Both the position numbers and the translations under genes were made by a program. A stretch of 64,000 nucleotides of DNA from Epiperipatus broadwayi (lineage: Eukaryota; Onychophora; Udeonychophora; Euonychophora; Peripatidae): assembly GCA_028023455.1 (NCBI GenBank), contig JAQFVV010012975.1, forward strand, positions 186,001 to 250,000, read 5' to 3'. Every line of letters begins with the position of its first letter. The stretch's first letter is position 1. Below, piece by piece: positions 12,938-26,666 of this stretch. Below the pieces are notes generated by a model. It saw only the letters and a program-made list of their open reading frames with translations, was not told the DNA's origin and did not search any database.

Positions 12938-14714
12938 ATTAAAAATATTATCAAATATTTGAATTTCATTTCTATGTTCAAATCTTTATAATACCTTTTT
13001 ACAATGCTGTGCAATTTTAGAATACTGTAGTTGTAATTCATTCTACACGCTGTATAATCTAAAATTTTAGATTGACTAACTTTACTTCAATAAAAAATAA
13101 ATCAAAAAACATCTCTAGTTTATTTTTCTCTATGTATTTTATTATATTCATAAAAAGTAAATATATGATAGAGAGAAAATATATTTGGTTGAATTAAAAT
13201 AGTTTTAGTAATATTCTTTAATGAAAAAATTAAAATATATATGATTATAATAAAGTAGACGATAATGACACATTTCTTTAAAATAAAATATAAATCTAAA
13301 CGATTTAACATCTTTTTTACAATATAATTTTTATTATATAATTTAATTATTTTATTGGGCTATTATAAAAACATTGCACGATAAATAATCACCTGTATAC
13401 AATACGGATCAATTAACAAAAATAAAATATATAATGTCAAAGATACATATTAATATATAATACTTTATTTTGGCCATGCATTGTCTAAAATAATTAGTTT
13501 GTCATTATTAAATAATAATATAAATAACTTTTGATAAAGTTATCTAAGTCTGAAATGAAAGTCATTTGTATACATAGTTATATATTTGAGATGTGTTTTG
13601 CTTTACTATATACACACATTTTCTCACACTGCTTTATGGCAGGGAAATTCTCACATGAATTTGTTTGCTTTAATTTAGTAATATTCGAAATCAACAATTG
13701 CTTTGAGTTTTCTAAAATTTAAGGAATATAAATTGATCTATTTCAAATTTCTTAATTTTTTTTTTAGATTTATTTATAATTTCTTCAAGTTTTTTTACTT
13801 GATTTTTTATGGTATATAAACATTTTTTCCAGATGATTTTTATTTCATATAAATATTTTCTAGTTAAAAATTCTTATTTCTCCATATGATATTTTTTAAG
13901 AATATTTTTCTTATATAGACAGGAAGTTCTTTTATATATTTTATTGCACTCCTGTTATATAATGAACAGTTGTTAGCAAGTCGATTGAAAAAATAAAATT
14001 ATGGGATATCATTTTAACAGACATATTGATTGATATGCCTATGAAATTATCGGTTTCCATATAGAAAAATTATATTAATATTTACAATGTTCTTTATGTT
14101 GATTCTGCAATATCGTTCAATGATTATTTTTATAATTATATCGTCTTAATTATTAGGGTCTTCTCACTTTTTTGGATATCTAAAAACTAAACTAATTCAA
14201 AACTCGAACACACACATACAAAAAATATCTAAATTTGGGTAATAACTAATGAAATAAAGAGAGAAACTTTTTATATATATTTATGTATTTATGAAGTTAA
14301 AAACCATATTTCCCAAAGGGACACATAATATGCTATCTCTATATGTTGGTCTAGTTCCTTCATTTAATATTAAATATTGGATGGTTTTACAAAAATTTTA
14401 AATATTATTTAAATTTTCTAATTACAATTAACTGTTAATAATATATGACCGGTTAATCGATACAATGTTTTATGTGGTATTATTTTCCTCTCTTTTCCAG
14501 ATATTGCTTGCCTGACCAGTATCAGTGCCAGCATGAAAATTGGACCCAGACCGTTGGACTTTTAGATATTGAATTTTAAAGTAAAACTCTAACTCAGCCA
14601 TTCTGCCAAAGGCAACAGTGAGTAGAAATTTCATATACTCATCTAAGAGTTCTTTATACTTTTTCCATTTTTTCCTAAGAGTAAAGTTAATTAGTAGTTT
14701 ATGGACATTATATA
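12938..14714. other. AT-rich sequence without recognisable gene
   Basis: Short open frames such as 13531-13722 are hydrophobic, AT-driven and match no family that I know. No feature is supported. Confidence 0.55.
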
Positions 14715-14940
14715 TTGTCAAACTAGGTTGATATATGTGCTTATGTGCTATCTTCATCTGAGCAGCTTCTTTGAATTTTTTTCTTTATAGATTTACATCT
14801 TTATCCAATGTTTTTATTTTATTTTCCCAATCAAACAAATGTTCATTAGTACATACAAAGTCTCCAACTTTAGAAACATCAGTTTTTCTCTTTTCTACTC
14901 ATCAGTTTATGCTCTTGCAAATGCTTTTCAATGTGGTTAG
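14715..14940 (-). pseudogene. Possible Penelope-like GIY-YIG endonuclease tail, broken
   Basis: On the minus strand a discontinuous frame reads ...VGDFVCTNEHLFDWENKI, then KTLDKDVNL, a stop, then RKKFKEAAQMKI and QPSLT. The series H-x2-DWENxKxLD, followed by a K-(K/R)-F-(K/R)-EA segment and a terminal PSL(N/T), resembles the C-terminal end of the GIY-YIG endonuclease of Penelope-like retroelements, which cleaves the target DNA. A neighbouring frame supplies HIEKHLQEHK just upstream, as if a frameshift separates the two. The reverse transcriptase part is not recognisable here. The assignment rests on motif memory only and is moderate to low. Confidence 0.4.
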
Positions 14941-17740
14941 GAGATTATCCTTCCACATTCACCTGGTATTCATTAGATGCAGTTTTTGTCATTCTAAAGG
15001 CCCATGTTTATTCCCATGCTACTAGTGTCATTGGTCAGTCCAGCAACACTTGAAGATGAGAAATGAATAATACCCCTTGAAACTTTGTGTATACTAACTT
15101 GTATGCTATTACTAACAGTTAAATGTAATTAGAAATTTTAAATAAAGTTTAAAATGTATGCAATATTTAATATTAAATGATGAAAATAGTCCAATGCCAT
15201 CATCACAAACTTTCAGGCAAACAATGCATAATATGTTGTTTTGTTTTTCTAATTATTTTACTATGATAGTACTCTTTTTATATTGTTTCTTAAGTAAATT
15301 GTCTTCTCACATCTTTGTATATCAATAACTTGGCTTTAATGACTCTACTTTTTTATAAAAATATTTGAATTTTTGAAAATAAAATATAAACTGTTCTTCA
15401 TACATATTTTAGATTTAATTATCCAGAACAAAGAGTATGTTTAAATAATCCATAATATTTTATTCAAGAAAAAAATATATATTTTATTTTTAATCTTTAG
15501 CAAGTGTAGTAATGAATATTAATTACAAAAAGCGATTCACTATGAGAATGTGGAGTTTTATAGTTAATACATTATATACTTTTATTTTTTTTAAAATACA
15601 CAATATATTAAAATAATTGTGTGTTTGTATAAACAACAATGATGAGACCAAACTTCTCGTATTTTCTGGTTCAGAGACAAAAAAACGCCATTTATATATT
15701 TTATTTATTTTTCTGGTTTTTAATATATTATTACCAGCCGTATATCTTATTCCATAGGTATTATTCAAATAATTTTCTTAAGTTCGCATATATATCATTA
15801 ATTTTCTAGCTAATTCATTTTTTTCTAGAAACTATCGAGTACCAATAATTATAAATATTTAATATTAATATCATTTCGCTGCGTTTAACATGTTATTTTT
15901 AAATATTCATTATATTTTATTTATTCAATAATTGTATTGTGGTAATGATTTAACAATATATTTTCCTTTAATCACAGTGATTAACAATGTGTTTTAAGTG
16001 ATTTTTATGTAGTAGTAGCATGACAGTCATTGAAGCTCAAGGTCTAAGGATTGTGTCCCAGCTCTTCACTTTCACTGCTCAAACTATTAATTACTTCTAT
16101 TAAATTCTGAACAATAACATTTTCAATTTTACTTAAACAGTATTCATGGGACAAATGTATTTTTATCGTATAATAACACATTTTCCATATTAATGTCTTT
16201 AAGGCACAATGGAAGATGTTCTATGATGTAGTTTTTTGAAAAAAATATTGAAGTATTGATAGTCGACTTTTGGAATATTCTTTCTGCGACCATCTGTATT
16301 CTTTACTGAACACAACCAAGTATACAAACCTATTAAGCTTCAAGTTCACTTTTGCATATCTATCAGGACTTCTGGCAGAATAGATAGAATACAGAACTAG
16401 GAATTGTCCCTATAGTCTAATAAATAAACATTAGAAAACAACTAGAAATTATTTAATTGTTAAAAAATAAATGAAGATATAAATCATATAGTACCTCTGA
16501 CTAATATATTAGCACATATTTATACATGCAAAAAATGTTTAAATGATAAATATGACAAGTTTGAATTCATAGCAGCATTATTTTTAACATGAAAATATTT
16601 AGAAATTTCTTCTTCTGGTGCTTGGGCTTCTTTACTTCATCACCTGATCAACATTAGCCAATCACTTTCAATATACACTCATTTCTTATAAGAAGTCTAT
16701 TTATAATATTATCCCATTATAAGATTTTACTGATTTCAATTAATTTAAAAAAAATACTTCAAATAACAGGCATATTAAATTCCCTTGAGTCATAATCCAT
16801 GTTTAAATATAGAGGTCTTTGTAAAAGTTTTGAAATATTTTATAGATAAATTGACAAGAATAGCTGACAGAGGACATTTTAATAAATATCCAGATGCATA
16901 TGTTAAACAAAAGAAAAGTTTGTTTTATGTGTTTTTACAGTTTTTAATTATTGCTCACAAGATTTCCAGACTATCTTTTCTATGTTTTTAGCAGAAAAAC
17001 ATTTATTTACATAAAAGGCAAAGTTTTGTTTGGTTTGATTCCTCGATGGATGCTATATTAACTTTTTCTCTTGTTGTGATAGTGATATTTTCTGTGGACT
17101 ATCTTTTATATAGCCTGTTTATAACTGAGATAAATCACTCTTTAAACTTGCAATTTTATATTATTCAGGATTATTTTGGCAATGTTGGTAACTTTTTCAA
17201 TGTACTTATGAAAATTTATTAATTTTTATACATTATTTTAATGGAAGCAAGTGGATTCTTTTTTAATCATAGAGCACCATATGTGATCGTGTTCATTAAT
17301 AAAATTTATTTAGTTCATGTTGAAAACATATATATTTTACTCTTCTTTTATTATTCTTTCAAAATTAAGATAATTTCTAGGTATATAAAAGTATTGCAAC
17401 ATATTTAAAGTTAATACTTATTTAAAATTATCAAAGCAAATACAAATATCATTTTCTTGATAATGGGGTATTATAAGAAAAAAAAACTTATTAAATAAAA
17501 AAGAATATATCCCAGAGCATATTTAATAAAACAACAAATGTTAGACACTTGACTATTTATCTTTTTTAAAAAAATAAAAATATGATACAATAAGTGATTT
17601 TTCCTTATTCTTATTTTTTCAATCAGTGAAAGTATCTGTCTCTTATTACTAATGACTACATTATTATTATTTTTTTTTAAAAAAATGTTTATATTATAAT
17701 TTTAATTTACATATGCATACTACATATAAGAACTTATTGA

Positions 17741-17742
<2 letters not shown>
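14941..17742. other. AT-rich sequence without recognisable gene
   Basis: No coding domain, structured RNA or transposon end could be supported. A few more complex patches (about 16010-16080 and 16290-16410) match nothing that I know. Confidence 0.5.
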
Positions 17743-17787
<45 letters not shown>

Positions 17788-17880
17788 GAAATAATATATA
17801 TTTGAAATAAAAGTCAGTTTCAGTTTTTCAGTTTGCAGTTTGAGTTTTCAGTGAGTTTGGTGTTGAGTTTTGGGGAGAGT
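17743..17880. repeat. (AT)n microsatellite followed by CAGTTT-rich patch
   Basis: An AT tract (17743-17784) is followed by a strand-asymmetric T/G-rich patch with repeated CAGTTT/GAGTTT words (about 17812-17880), preceded by AATAAAAG. This looks like a transposon or LTR edge but no partner repeat was found in the window. Confidence 0.6.
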
Positions 17881-19285
17881 TGAAGGAGAAGGTATTGAAA
17901 AGATGCACCTTCAATCCCTTATGTTTTTCCAAAAGAAGAAATGAAATATTATTTTCTTATATTGCGGACCCCAGGACACCAGGGTCTTGCAATAAAATCC
18001 TGCAAAGAACTATACCAGCTAGAGGAAAGGATCTCTGGATAAATACCAATAGAATGGCTAACAGAACACTGGTCTCCCCAGGATAATGTGGGAATTAGAA
18101 ACAACACAGGATTCAAATCACAAGCAACTATTAAAAATGGACTTTTAAACCATAATGAACTTTAAATATAAAACTTCTCCCAGCATTTAAATAGAAATAA
18201 CAATTCATATCTGACCAAACTAAGTGATTTATTAATAATTATTTTTATTATATGTATTTTTAGATCATTTCCATAATTTTTTTGTCCTTTTGAGTTTTTA
18301 ATTATGTTTTTTTTATTAAGCTAAACTTTTAAATTATGTTAAAATTAAATTGGGTGTGGATGGCGGCATAGATTCATAAAGTTATGTTAGTTTAAGGGAG
18401 GGTTAATCACAGGTTATTTGTTTTGCAGTTAAATTGAGCTAATGGGTTTGGTGTATTGGTGTAATAAGTAAATGTAGTATGAAGATCTGCTATGTGCAGG
18501 ATCACATTATACACCACACTTGGGCAAAGTAGTCCCAATTCTTATTGACCACTGGAAGCAGATGGTATTCCCTGCTCATTGGATCACCCTTTTAGCCTAT
18601 GGAATGAGATAGTAAGTCAGCAAAAAAAACCATAATCCCTTCCTATGGAGTTTTTTATTGTTCTTTTCACCAGACAGACAAAGTATTCCTGTACTGAATG
18701 AGGGACATTTCTACTAAATAACTATGCTGTTCAGATGTACATTTCTGACAGTATGGTATTGTGCTGTTGTATTCATGCTGCATTGAATACGTTAATATAA
18801 TGATAGATTGGTGTTAGTTTGATTGTGAACTTTTGGCATGGGGTTAAATAAGAAATATAGAATTTTGTCTTCTTCGAGTGCAATCTATGTAGTCTATTCA
18901 TACTCGACACTGTAATAAAATATTAATTAATCAATCTGTGTAAACTTCTAAAATAAAAAGTTAAAATGTAAATTAAATTAAATTCTAAAGTAAACATTAT
19001 ACTAAAATAAATAATTATTTATTTTATATGTGTATAAAATAAATGTTTTTGTGTATTGTTAATCTAGCAGTGGCTTATTCTTATTTTTTATTTTCTTTCT
19101 TTAAAATAAAGTATACATTATCTCTGCTGCTCCACGAACTAGTGACTGGGGCATTTCAGTCATATTTATTTAAATTCTGAATCTTACTGTAAGTACCTGC
19201 TGGCCTATATAAATTTTCAGCTTCAATTTGCCTGATGGTGCCCTGGTGGCAGATTTATAATGAAAGAGTCATTGTGTCGCCGACC

Positions 19286-19325
<40 letters not shown>

Positions 19326-19566
19326 AAAATTACAATACATTTGTATTTTAATAAAAAATATGTATTCTATTTACTATAGTTTATCAACAAAATGTGAGTT
19401 ATTATCATTGTGTATGCAGATTATTAAGGAATTTGAAACAAAATATAATGTATATTGCAACACAATTGTATTTTTAAAAAATGATTCCAAAAATTTAAAT
19501 GTAATGAATTATTTTACACTTTTCTGGTATAAAAATATTGATTCAACATTCATATAATAACCAATT
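17881..19566. other. Mixed-complexity intergenic DNA
   Basis: 18000-18800 is less AT-biased than its surroundings and may be old repeat sequence, but no protein family or termini were recognised. A short (AT)n tract lies at about 19291-19322. No gene is supported. Confidence 0.45.
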
Positions 19567-20482
19567 CATTATAGCAGGGGTGAAGAACATTTTTTCTACC
19601 AAGGGCCATTTGGATATTTATAATGTTATTCACAAGCTGCACAAAATTATCTTTTTAAAAATTAGCATACTATTTTTGATAAAAAAATTAATGAGTTTAT
19701 CTCTAATCATTAAGGGTGGGCAACATTTCAACTGGTAAGCCAAATACAACTTGGCCCTTTTAAACAAATGTCATAATTGTTTGTAAATTAAAAATTAAAT
19801 AACATCATTATTTATTAATGACTGTTTTATATTTAAAGATAATTTTTCCAATTTACTTTCAACTTATCTTCATGACATATATTGTCAAATTTCTTTTTAT
19901 GTTCTGAACAGGTTAATTCTACAGCAGCTAGGATGGATTGTTTTATAAACTTCTTTTCAGAAAATATGTTGATTTTTTTTAAAATAATTTGCCTTCACTG
20001 AATGTGCTGGTCCATTTATTTTCAAATGAACAATTTTCTGTTTCAATCTTTCTCCATGAATCCATCATAACAATAATAAACTGATATAAAATTAGCGTTT
20101 ATTTGTTATGCATACGGGTCTGCAATAATCACTTTAAAAACAGAAAAAAAATGTTCTTAGCATTGTAGATTAAATCTGTAGTCATATAGCATAAACAATA
20201 TAAATATTTTTTGAAATATTGCTTCTCTGATAAAATAAACTAAAACTATAATAAAAGGTAGAGAAAGAAAAAGATGTAGTTAAAAAATAAATATTGTATT
20301 TTACTTAACTCATAATTCAATATGTGCTCTTACTTTCATACAATACTATATGCATGTTTAGATAGAAGTTTTATACAATTCTATCTAATATACTTTGTAT
20401 AAAATATCTAGGGAACATATTAAGAACTTCCAAAGGTCAGAGTTGGCCTATGAGCTGAAAATTATCCACACTTGCACTATAA
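19567..20482. mobile_element. Non-coding hAT-type DNA transposon
   Basis: The left end CAGGGGTGAAGAAC (from 19575) followed by TTTTTTCTACCAAGGGCCA is a familiar hAT-superfamily end. The right end at 20474 reads, reversed, CAAGTGTGGATAAT, a degraded match to the left terminus. The 8-bp flanks CATTATAG (19567-19574) and CACTATAA (20475-20482) agree at 6 of 8 positions, consistent with a decayed hAT target-site duplication. No transposase frame survives in the 900-bp body, so it is a non-autonomous, old copy. Confidence 0.6.
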
Positions 20483-21711
<1,229 letters not shown>

Positions 21712-24531
21712 AACCTAGTGTTATTGACACTTGGTTTACTTGGCATTATTTCTGCAGGAAAACAATGCTATTCTTTAAAGAAATAAAAAGATAAAATAAC
21801 AATAGCAATAATTGATTAATAAAGTATGCTATTCACTCACTTTGGCATGTTTTGAGTGAATAACTAATAGATTTAATAACTCAATGTCATTTTGAAAGAG
21901 AGAACATGAATAATTTAATTGAGATATTAATAATTAGAGCAAATTAATATGGTGTAAAAGCTAAACAGTAATTGATTTTGGATGGGTAGAGGGGAGAGTG
22001 GATGAGTGTCTTATCATAAAGCACAATAACTTCTGGTAATTTCTTTTTGTAATAAAAAAAAAGAAAGAAAAAAAAAGAAAAAAAATATATAATGTTTAAA
22101 GAATATCACTGATTGTTAATTTAATGTATTTATTATTTTTTTTATATTGTCAAATTACTTTGTAATCCAGGTAGATAATACTGAAAACTATATGATTGTA
22201 ATAAGTTTTTCCTTTCTTTTGTTTATGTTATAATCAAATGATTATTTTTCTGGAAGAGGTCACTAAAGTAAAAAAAAAAACAGCAACAAAACGAAACAAC
22301 CAATTTCATAATCAAGATCATTTTTTTTTTGAAAAAAAAAATAGATAGTCTGCTTTTAGTTTCAAGGAAGGAACAGTGCTGAAATTTGGTAACTCAATTT
22401 TTTCATTTTATTTTGCAGAAATAAATGTAAGCAAAGTAAAATTTTAATAATATAATGTGTGGCTAAATTTTTTTGATAAAATATCCTGATTATCTTTGCC
22501 ATCTACCTATTTAAAGACCTTTTATACTTAAAAGTTTATTGTCTCGTGCTAAAGTTAAAAAAAAAAGACAGATGTAACTAAAAGAGTCACGAAAAGTGTT
22601 ATTATGTCTAAATTAAGAAAGATAAACGATTTCCAAGAAAGAAATAATTATTTATTAACTTTATGTCATTTATTGATATTTTCTTGGTATAGAAAGAAAA
22701 AAATAATAATAATTGAAAGAAATATTTTGAAACCAAGGAAAATCAACTAGAAACATTTTTGCGCTCTTTCTCAATATTGTCTGCCTTGACAAGTAATGTA
22801 GTTACATACGTTAAAATATGTTTTATTCACCAAGAATTGTCTGGAAATAATAATAATGATAAATAAGATTAAATTATGCACCTGTATATTTTTTTTTTAA
22901 AAAAAAAATAAAGAAAATATAAACTTTCTCAGAGTAAATATAAGAAAAGTTATATAGGGGCATTCTTATGGAGCAGTTACCATTAAAAAAAATTATAGTT
23001 CCTAAAGTATGAACAAAACCAAATATCTTAGTGACTTAATGATAAAAATAAATGATATATTCTATTATACATTAGTTGGAATTATTAAAACTTCATGTAC
23101 ACGTAAATTGACTGCAGTTATTATCATAATAATCTCTCGGAAAATTGCGCATTTTTGTCCATAAGTAAGCTAGCTAATAAGTATACGTATCGTCAATAAA
23201 AAAAAAATATTGTGTATGTTTATCGTCTATAGTCAAATATTTGTCTATGTTAGAAGTCTATTTTTTTTCTTGGATCCCAAAATTGTAGTAGTTTAATTCA
23301 AGTAATAATTAATCTTCAATTCTGCTATATGTTTCTTTACCTAATTTATTAAACTCACAAAATAATATAAAACTTTTATTTAAAGTAAATAATACCATGC
23401 GTTTGTTGTTTTTAAACTTGCTTCATGAAATACGACTGGATAAAGTTCTTCACCTGGACCAATTGCTCAACAGAAAAACATTTTCAAATGAGAGAGTATG
23501 CACTTGTTAATTAATGATTGTTTAAAACTAAGTTATAAATGATATGTATTTTTTTATATCACATAGATTAAAGTATGTATGGTCAAGTGATATTTATTAG
23601 CCTTGTAATGACAAAGGTATGTTTTAATATAATTATTATAGGTTAAGTTGATATTTAACATGAAAGAAAAAAATCTATAAAATATGTTTTAATTATTACA
23701 TACAATTGTAGGTAGAAATTTTGTATGTTAGATACGTAAAAGAAAAACATTTAGATATTTAAGGGGTAAAATAAATATTGAAAATTATCAGAAGTAACTA
23801 AAAGAAAAAAAAAATGCTATAACAAAATATTTCTTGTTAAAGTTTTGAAACGAATTTATACTGTATTAATTGAGGAAGTTATTCCTAATTATTCTTAAAT
23901 AACACATCCACTTTATGTAGTTTAAGATAGTATGCTACCAACTATTTTGAATGTTCCTTTATTAAAATTAAAATTATTATACTTTTATTCTATGATGTCC
24001 ATTGATTTCAGATGTTGATCAAAGTATACACGGTAACATAAGTTTATTATAATCAGTGTATTTACTTATCCTGCCCAGATATAGCATTGGTATATGCTTA
24101 ATATTCGCATAGGTAATAATTATAATGTATTTATTTTGTGGGATGAAAAATGATCTCCCCAAAAGCTTTGTTTTCCATGAGAATAAGATTTTAAATATAA
24201 TGTTCGGGTATGTTTATAGCCCAAGTGATCGATTCTTATAGATAGGACAATCAAGAATTTATCTAGCATTTAGTATGCTTCATTCGTTTAAATCCCAGGA
24301 GAGGATTGTATTTGGTGTGTGTTCTTTGTATGCCCAAGTAAGAGGCAAGAAACCACCAAAATATTTTAATGTAGTAGATTACTTTACAGACCTTCGTGGT
24401 TATTCCATATTCCTCATGTGAAAATAAAGATAGCTTCACCATGGAAGGTGTTGATTATTGTGCTTAATTTTGAAAGTTCGGGCAAGATAAAGGTTATATT
24501 GGAGGTGTTAGTTCCTCAAGATCCACTTTAG

Positions 24532-24565
24532 TATAAATAGTGTGTTAGTAACTAAGATCAATATC
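24532..24565 (+). promoter_or_regulatory. TATA box of the LTR promoter
   Basis: TATAAATAG at 24532-24540 is kept in the other LTR at 32128-32136. A start site about 25-30 bases downstream is inferred and no strong initiator is obvious. Confidence 0.5.
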
Positions 24566-25503
24566 TGTATTGTGCTGCTAGATATTGCTAGTATTTGACA
24601 AGTAAATCAATGGAGAAAGTAATTAAATTTGCGTAATTTAAAACGCTTATTTACTGAAGGAATATTCAAATGCAATATTTAATTCTGGTTAGTAATTAAA
24701 TAATACTCATATTTTAAAATTATACGTATGAATAAAATTTGTATCATAACTTAAGTTAGCATTAAGTTAAATGTAAGATGGTAAGTGTAACTTCTGATAA
24801 CTGGCCTATAATTAGAATAGGTTATCCCATTAAAGACCATAAATAAAGTAAATGTATTAGAAATAAATTTAATATTTTGCGTATTGCATATGATTGGATT
24901 AATCATTTAAAAAAAAATAGTTAGTTAATAATTTTGAATAAAAGCTTCTACAAGGTTACCAAAATTTAATAAACAATGTATTGGTAATGAAATGTACTTT
25001 TAGTTAATCAATCCATATGATTGCATACAGGAGAAGTAGTAACCTCTAGTCCATAACCAAAAGAGTATACAGATTAATGTCAGTTATATTTTATATTTTT
25101 GTATTATTATGGGATTATTGAATAAATTTTCATATTTTTTTTTGATAATAATAAATTATAGTCTTGTTAAAATTTGTTGTAGATTCATTTTTTTTGTTTT
25201 TATATGCTAAATATAAGTGTTTGCACAATATTTGCAAAACCTTTTCTTGAGTCCAAAATCATTCCAAATTCTTAAAAACTTAATATACCAGATAATTAAA
25301 GTTAAGCAGATCAGAATACGTCATTATATTTTAGTTTAATGATATTTATTTATGGAGTTGAAAACGTAAGACTAAACATTCACCTTTGTGTAAAAAAAAT
25401 GAATTTATTCCCAAACCATTAACTTTGGTTGCACATTATTCCATTCCCATTTAGTTAAATTGTCTAAGTAATAAATCTTAGTTATATTATTGTGTTGTCA
25501 TGG

Positions 25504-25782
25504 ATGATGGAAGGACACAAAAAGCACCCTTGTCTTTTTATTATTCTGACTGAGATTCTAAAAAAAAAGGGCTGTGTTATTCAAAATTATACATCATTAT
25601 TGAATAGAATTATCATCTCTTTAAATCATATAGCAGTTGATATGAGAGATGAAGACACATTGAATTTAAGTAAAATAAATGTTTCCTATAGCCGACCAGA
25701 ATGCCAGTCATATGTGACAACACAATACTGCCGAGCATTTCCTTACATGAAACAAAGAACCCTGAGATTAATATTATTATAA
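25504..25782 (+). CDS. Small unrecognised ORF within the LTR
   Basis: An ATG-initiated frame of 92 codons (MMEGHKKHPC...) lies in the inferred transcribed part of the LTR. The composition is less AT-driven than surrounding frames, with a stretch DMRDEDTLNLSKINVSYSRP. The corresponding part of the right LTR (33215-33397) keeps the last 60 codons, but its start is disrupted by an expanded A-run. I recognise no family. It may be chance, or a vestige of a captured exon. Confidence 0.2.
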   Translation: MMEGHKKHPCLFIILTEILKKKGCVIQNYTSLLNRIIISLNHIAVDMRDEDTLNLSKINVSYSRPECQSYVTTQYCRAFPYMKQRTLRLILL

Positions 25783-26100
25783 TTATTCTTTAAATTAATA
25801 AGTGATCAATTATTGTTGTTATTACAATCGTGGCATGGCTTAAGAGAATTAAATGTACAATTGTATTATATGAAAGGTATTTTAGATCATATTGGAAAAT
25901 TAATGAATATGTTGCTTTATTTTGGTTGCCTTAACAACAACCATAAAAATTAGTGTCACAAGTGCAAATAAACTAAAATAAAAATATTGGGTTAGAAATT
26001 TAAAATAAATTTCTAATAAACTAATTAAAAGATTATTGAGTTAGAAATGGTGAAAAGTGCAAATAGTAATAAAAACATTTAATTAATAGTGGGTTATAAA

Positions 26101-26118
26101 TGGCGCCCAACTTGGGGC
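26101..26118 (+). other. Primer binding site, tRNA-Lys type
   Basis: TGGCGCCCAACTTGGGGC lies two bases after the LTR end. It matches the complement of the animal tRNA-Lys 3' end (expected TGGCGCCCAACGTGGGGC) with one mismatch, marking the minus-strand DNA start site and the element's orientation. Confidence 0.85.
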
Positions 26119-26666
26119 CATCAGTGGCTATAGCAGGCCACGAGGAATTTAGTAAACTTTTCTTGGAGTCAATATTAATATTGTTTGCACTTGAATGGAT
26201 TAGTTATTCATTGATTAAAAATATTTGCCAATAATGAATTGTTTTAGCCATAAGATATTATGTGAATATCTATTATATGATCTAATCTTTTGCCACTGAA
26301 AAATAAATAATTAAGTTGTCAGTTTAGGATGTTGTGGTCTGTAGGCAATTCCATAAAACACTGTAATGATTTTATCATTTATAATGATCTGTTTGTCTGG
26401 TCTTGTGATTGGCACTTATGCTATATTACATAATATCTAATTATATTTATATGGACCAAGAAGCATGTGAAAAAAAGCATATTTAGTAGTTAATGTTGGA
26501 GCTTTAGGGATATTAAATGTCAGAGCATAGTATGGTGTAGATTGTTTTTGATAGGAGAGGCATGGAGGCAGGATGTCTTGTCAATTATTTCTTATCGATA
26601 AATTTATTAATAGTTCATTGCTAATATTTCAGTACTGTTAAATACTAAAAGAGTTAGAATTTTAAT
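26119..26666 (+). other. Untranslated leader of the LTR element
   Basis: About 550 bp between the primer site and the gag start. No open frame or other signal is recognised. Confidence 0.6.

Noticed and set aside
26101-26118. Primer site like that of lentiviruses and other tRNA-Lys-primed retroviruses
   Set aside because: tRNA-Lys priming is shared with many Ty3-type retrotransposons. The Gag and integrase remnants are of retrotransposon type and no envelope-like frame is present.
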